A DNA stretch of 64,000 nt, taken from assembly GCA_013407085.1 (NCBI GenBank), contig JACCGJ010005107.1, forward strand, positions 62,001 through 126,000, written 5' to 3'. Below the pieces are notes generated by a model. The model worked only from the letters and a program-made list of their open reading frames with translations. It was not told the DNA's origin and ran no database searches. The translations under genes were made by a program, and so were the position numbers. Below are positions 59,494 through 64,000 of the stretch, in pieces. Origin of the DNA: Atriophallophorus winterbourni. Lineage: Eukaryota > Platyhelminthes > Trematoda > Plagiorchiida > Microphallidae. Position 1 is the stretch's first letter. Every line of letters starts with the position of its first letter.

Positions 59494-61755
59494 CAACACT
59501 CTTGGTACAAGAGTACAGGGTAGTGCATCGGCTGAACCCCGATACATGAGCTGATCAATAGAAAAGCTTGCAACATCCCCTTCCATGTGTGCAGATGCAT
59601 ACTCCATTCCGAAATGCTTTCGCTGCTCAATAGCTGGTCTACATTCGAACCAATAAGCGGAAGTATCGTAGGATGGAATATGATGAACCGATTGGTTAGG
59701 AATCATTTTGGGATCATCCCAAGTTTCCGGGGAAAATTTAAAGCTCCGCTTCCTTGGTACATCATGAGTATGTTCTTCATTGTGGTTAGTTAACCTGTTC
59801 ACACATTCATCAAATTTATATGCTTGTACAGAATTCCCGTGTGAGAATAAGCTTGGCTCAGGACTAGTATTGCTGATCCCAGAGCCTTGATATTTACCGG
59901 AATCGTAAAGTGTGTCTCGTTTATTTCCATGTCCTGTGTGTGGGTCTATAAAAGCATTTGGCGTCGGCTTATAGGTTTGCAAATATGGGCAAAGTGATTC
60001 ATGTCCCGTTTTCAGTGTACACCGGTCAGATTGAAATGAGGTGTGTAAATTGTTCCCAGGAGCCTCAGTCAATGAGCTTGTTGGATCCGAATTGTCTCTC
60101 AGTTGACTGAATGGGTGTTTATCAATCTTCCATTGCTGTTCTGAATGAGCAATTCCGATAGACAACGGATAATGCTGCGGTTCTGTTAATGTTACAGAAT
60201 TTCGTTCCAACACTTCAGATCGGCATTGCAGAGCTTTCGAACCAAACGAATAATTGTTGATATTCTCATGTGTTGTGTCTTCAACCAGACTCGGCATGGA
60301 GATTTCATTTCTGATCAACTGCTGTTGAGTTTTGTTCGCATTGAAGGAGTCATCCATGGAATTGTGGTCATCTATCAATTTACTTCTATCCGCTTCATCG
60401 ATACTCAGGTTAGTTGAACTCATATCTTCCATGTAGGAAGAACTCATATCCTCTTCGATTGAGCAAACTTCTGTCCGGGAACGTTTTGATTGAGAACTGT
60501 TTTTCATCGCTTGGCCAGAGTTTCTTTGAGTTCGTCGTAGCGCTTCTCGTTTGGGATCTTTGAATCGTTTTTGTCGCCTAAGATAACAGCCATTCTCGAA
60601 CATGTTTTCAGAATCCGGATGGAGTGTCCAATAGGAGCCTTTGCCTGGTTTTTCTGGACTCCGAGAGACTTTCACGAAACAATCGTTGAACGATAAGGAA
60701 TGACGAATCGAATTTTGCCATCGTTGTTGATGCTGTCTGTAGTAAGGAAATAGATCAATTATAAACTGATATATCTCCGATAGCGTACACATTCGGACAG
60801 GAGAGTTTTGTATGGCCATTGTGATAAGGCTAATGTAAGAGTAAGGTGGTTTTGCATGACAATTTGAGTGTTGATTTGTGAGTGAGTTGCTTTCCGCAAT
60901 TCTTGTATTGGTCATAAATTCTGGCAAGGCACATTCGTGAAATTCTATGACGTTAGTGTTAGTTTTATCATAGTTTCCACCTGTATATGTACCTCTTGCG
61001 CTTTTGTGTCGATCTAGGCTGGTTGATGGATTGCTGTATAGTCTTTTTGACAGTCTCACAGCACTAATTTGAGATCCTTCTGACGTATTTGGGTTAATTG
61101 CTGAGCGTTGAATAGCGGTTAGTGTATTTACCTCTGCATCAAATGGACTTTCACTGCGCATGTCATTCGCCGTGGGAAAAGTTCCGAACTGCAATTCAGA
61201 GAAGGGGTATACCGCAGAATGATGAAAGCAAGGCTGTAGGATTGCGCTATTAGTTTCAATCGACGGAGCTCTGTTCGAATTATTCTCACGAGAATATGGA
61301 AAACAAAAGTGTTTTTCTCTCGCCTTTTCGTTCACGTTATTCGCCTTGAAGAATGCTGCTTCCTCTGACCAGAGATCTCTAGATGAGGAGAACCATGCCT
61401 GAGATGACGTGTCCGGTGCGCTACATGGCCACTGTTCTTCATTTTGTAGTATGTTCCCTGTATATACGCATGACGACGGTGAAACACTCACAACACCAGT
61501 ATATAAATGAGAGTGGGATCGGTAGTTATGATTAGGGTACGCAGGTTGTATACCAAGATTTTCGGGTGATGACGCCTGGCAGAGATCGAATGAATTCCAG
61601 CTTTTACTTGATTCGGGAAATATTGCACCAGTACCATAATCCAACTTCTCAATATCCTCGATACTTTGCGCGCTAGGTAGTTGATGAGAAAATGTACACT
61701 GCGAAGAGGGTATGTGTGTTGCACCAGTAAATGAGTCGTTTATGTTGGGATTCAT
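59494..61755 (-). CDS. foxA: FoxA (HNF3-type) forkhead transcription factor, main exon
   Basis: FoxA proteins are nuclear pioneer transcription factors for endoderm and foregut. In flatworms foxA is known for pharynx and oesophageal-gland programmes. This exon encodes about 754 residues from ATG 61755, where [14 protein letters not shown] begins. The frame is open 64 codons further upstream to another ATG (61947), but that part looks like leader. The DNA-binding domain (about 301-399) has [54 protein letters not shown] and [15 protein letters not shown], diagnostic for class A. The long Ser/Asn/Thr-rich flanks are typical of flatworm proteins. Near the C-terminus (about 729) SFSIDQLM resembles FoxA conserved region II (HPFSINNLM). 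Codons GTG TTG are followed by GTAAGT, a strong phase-0 donor at 59493, and a stop only five codons later (59476), so the real C-terminus probably lies in another exon. The domain is intact. Confidence 0.92.
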
Positions 61756-62679
61756 CTCAGTCCGGTTAAATCGATTGTAGACAAACAAAACAGCAGCTTC
61801 TCTGGTCAAGTCGACGCAAAAACAAACAATCCGATCGTCTCTTATTGTTTCAGTCCAAACAAGCGGGTAACCGTAATGTTTGCCTGGTTCTTGTGTGTGT
61901 AAACCGGTCTGTTTACGTAGAACGATCAATTGAGCGTGTGTACACACTGTGAGTAATGCAAGATTCCCAAAAATACTATTTGCATTGGCTTAGTTGCTAT
62001 ATGAGCAGTGTATTTCCGCAGGATTACCTAGTTTGATCTTGTGTTGTTTGCTGACCAATGAGTGGTCGGTAGTTCGGCTAATCTTTCTATCGAGAAAACT
62101 AGCTGTGTAACCTCGCTTGAGCGAACGCACCAATGAGCATTTTGTTCATCAGTCGACTTGTGAGCATTATGTGATTAACGTTGGTAGACCGCTTAGCAAA
62201 TAGAACACCCTTGAAGTCTTGACACCCGACACTCAATCGACGGAATGAGCTCGTGTATGTGCACGTGTATGCATGCCTGATTTGTTGTCGCATGTGTTCG
62301 CCAGTTGTGTTTAACTCTTTTTCTACCCCCGTGGGCTGTATTGGCTTGATCGTCATTGTCACATTCGATGTTCGTCAGTCGGTAGGTCTACGAATAATTA
62401 TCGGCTGCGTACGGATAATTAAGGTGCAAAATTTGTATCATCGTCCACATTGAATGATGTTTAATTAAATTAAAACTAGATATTGATAAAAAATATCTAT
62501 AACTTTACGTTTGTCTCCAGCAAGCCTCGGAATTCAAAAGAAGTGGTATTTACAGTATCAACTGTTCCATCCGTAAACGAGTAAGCACCTTAGCCAATAC
62601 GTTAGATGCTTCTTCATTTAATCGCTCATCATGATGAGGTTGCTGTGTAACCAATAAAGCCGACTCAATGCGTGTGGAT
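61756..62679. other. 5' side of foxA
   Basis: The open frame to 61947 could be leader or an N-terminal extension. Promoter elements cannot be assigned by eye. Confidence 0.4.
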
Positions 62680-62775
62680 CCTGATCCTACTGTCCCTGCC
62701 TGATGAGTGCAAACTGCACGAGATTGGTCGTGGGATGTGTGGGATGGAAATGCCTACAAATAGGTATTTTCTTAA
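62680..62775 (+). repeat. HHR repeat family A, ribozyme part
   Basis: It reads gtgtggatcctgatcctact, CTGATGAG with stem II GTGC/GCAC (62701-62719), then GAGA instead of GAAA, attggtcgtgggatgtgtgg and atggaaatgc. The A14 change should inactivate it. It lies about 0.9 kb upstream of the foxA start codon. Confidence 0.7.
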
Positions 62776-64000
62776 ACGAATTTTTGTTTTCTGTTTGGTT
62801 TAGCTAATGTCAAATGGATAGATACAACTGTCAAGCACTTCCAAACACCAACAAGCAATATGTGCTGTTTGGGCTCCTAAAAATCCATAAATAACACAAT
62901 GATGTTTGATACACCAAAACACGTCATATGTCTCGAGTAGAAAGACCCAAACCATTTGGTGTAATGCTGCACATACAAACCAAAAAGAAAACTGAGCAGA
63001 TGCATCCTGATCATATTTGTCGGAGGTCCGTACCAAATTGACATGCCTAATCTAAGAAGGTGAGCAATATCGTCAAATGCAATCGCGTGTAATAGATCCA
63101 TCACATCATAGTTAGTGGGACAAAGTCCGATTCGAGTGTTTTTCGTGTGCAGTAAGAGAGAGTGGATTAACACATACCGTAGAAGAAAACACCGTTGCTC
63201 TAGCAACTTTATGTGCTCAGGTTTACTGTGTGATAGACAAATTGATAAAGCTTATGATATGAGGCATCTTGGACAAACAATTTGAGCGTTATGCTCTACC
63301 ACCTCAATCGTAACCCTGATTTAGAAAATCATACTAAATCACATACTTACTGCATTTAACGTTGGGTTTTTTATTTCTTCTACTTAGAATTGCATAGAGC
63401 TTTCGATCCCGTCGATTGACAATCCCTTGGAAAGCTCAGTGTGATGGCTTCGTTGAACGTTTTTTCTCTAGTCAGAAAGCAAATATTAAAAGAGGCGGAA
63501 TAGTTTCACGAGCTATGAAACTTAGTTGCGAATTCACAAATACTTTCGTATACGGAACAATAATGTTCCAATGAAACTGGATAACCAGTCACAATCGGTA
63601 CCATGAACGCTGGCTCGGACACTCGAAATTGATTCCAAGTAATGTACTGATGAACTTACGTTTTTCATCAGAAGTTTCGACACATCAACTACATCGAACT
63701 ACATAACACTCAAAACTGGTGGATGGAAAATAAAAAAATTCGATAAAATATCTAATGCGGTATTTGTTTAACGTTTCGCTGTTCATTCCTAATTTTCGAA
63801 GCCGGAATTTGGTCTTGCTTCCGGGTGGAAATTTGGTGTGCGTCACGTTATCTCTCCATGTCAAGTTTCACGCATGACGTATCTTCAAAAGATGGAAAGC
63901 GTTTACCTTCTTTCGTGACTTAACAGTTGCCACAATCTTTCCACCATTCCGAAAATCGCCACGTTATAAATGTTTAGTCTTGACCGTTAGGCTTTAGATG
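62776..64000. other. Intergenic, nothing recognised
   Basis: Overlapping minus-strand frames at 62800-63206 are not supported by motifs. Confidence 0.35.

Noticed and set aside
1..64000. CRISPR arrays, operons, bacterial promoters or ribosomal RNA genes
   Set aside because: The tandem repeats seen are ribozyme repeats or retroelement tails; spliced genes and eukaryotic retroelements rule out a prokaryotic reading.

Overview
The window is AT-rich eukaryotic DNA with long gene-poor stretches, short spliced genes and many decayed retroelements. The mix of CR1-like and RTE-like non-LTR fragments, Penelope-like element (PLE) fragments and repeats carrying hammerhead ribozymes of the kind known from schistosome satellites points to a parasitic flatworm, most likely a digenean trematode. 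Genus and species cannot be fixed from the sequence alone.

Three host genes can be supported. On the minus strand at 6681-7523 lies an exon encoding a Cdc25 dual-specificity phosphatase catalytic domain with the HC(x5)R signature. On the plus strand at 22334-24207 a two-exon gene encodes a secreted, six-cysteine beta/gamma-crystallin-like protein. On the minus strand at 59494-61755 a large exon encodes a FoxA (HNF3-type) forkhead factor. It reaches a strong splice donor just before an in-frame stop, so a further exon is likely. A weak candidate terminal exon lies at 58777-58989 on the plus strand. A 67-bp near-copy of the crystallin gene's start region sits about 2.35 kb upstream of it.

Most of the rest is repeats. 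CR1-like 3' ends occur at 11.7-12.3, 13.8-15.0, 17.7-18.1, 20.9-22.0, 30.7-31.3, 46.8-47.9 and 48.2-48.7 kb. A second non-LTR family, with a C-terminal zinc finger, is at 37.5-38.9 kb (plus), 43.3-44.0 kb (minus), 52.2-52.7 kb (minus) and as a bare tail at 55.65 kb, with a divergent relative at 16.7-17.3 kb. PLE remnants are a GIY-YIG domain at 36.15-36.6 kb and an RT tail at 19.66-19.88 kb. A complete non-autonomous hAT element with perfect 8-bp target duplications lies at 45295-45948.

The most striking content is three families (called A, B and C here) of short repeats, each unit about 215-305 bp, each carrying a type I hammerhead ribozyme (HHR) with palindromic stem III and a second hairpin that shows compensatory changes in families A and C. 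Remnants lie in tandem or head to head. This is the architecture of SMalpha-like satellites and retrozymes, whose RNAs self-cleave and circularise. Copies range from intact cores (12562-12620, 9418-9474, 53663-53718) to badly decayed ones. Which copies are active, and which enzyme mobilises them (the PLEs are candidates), is inference.
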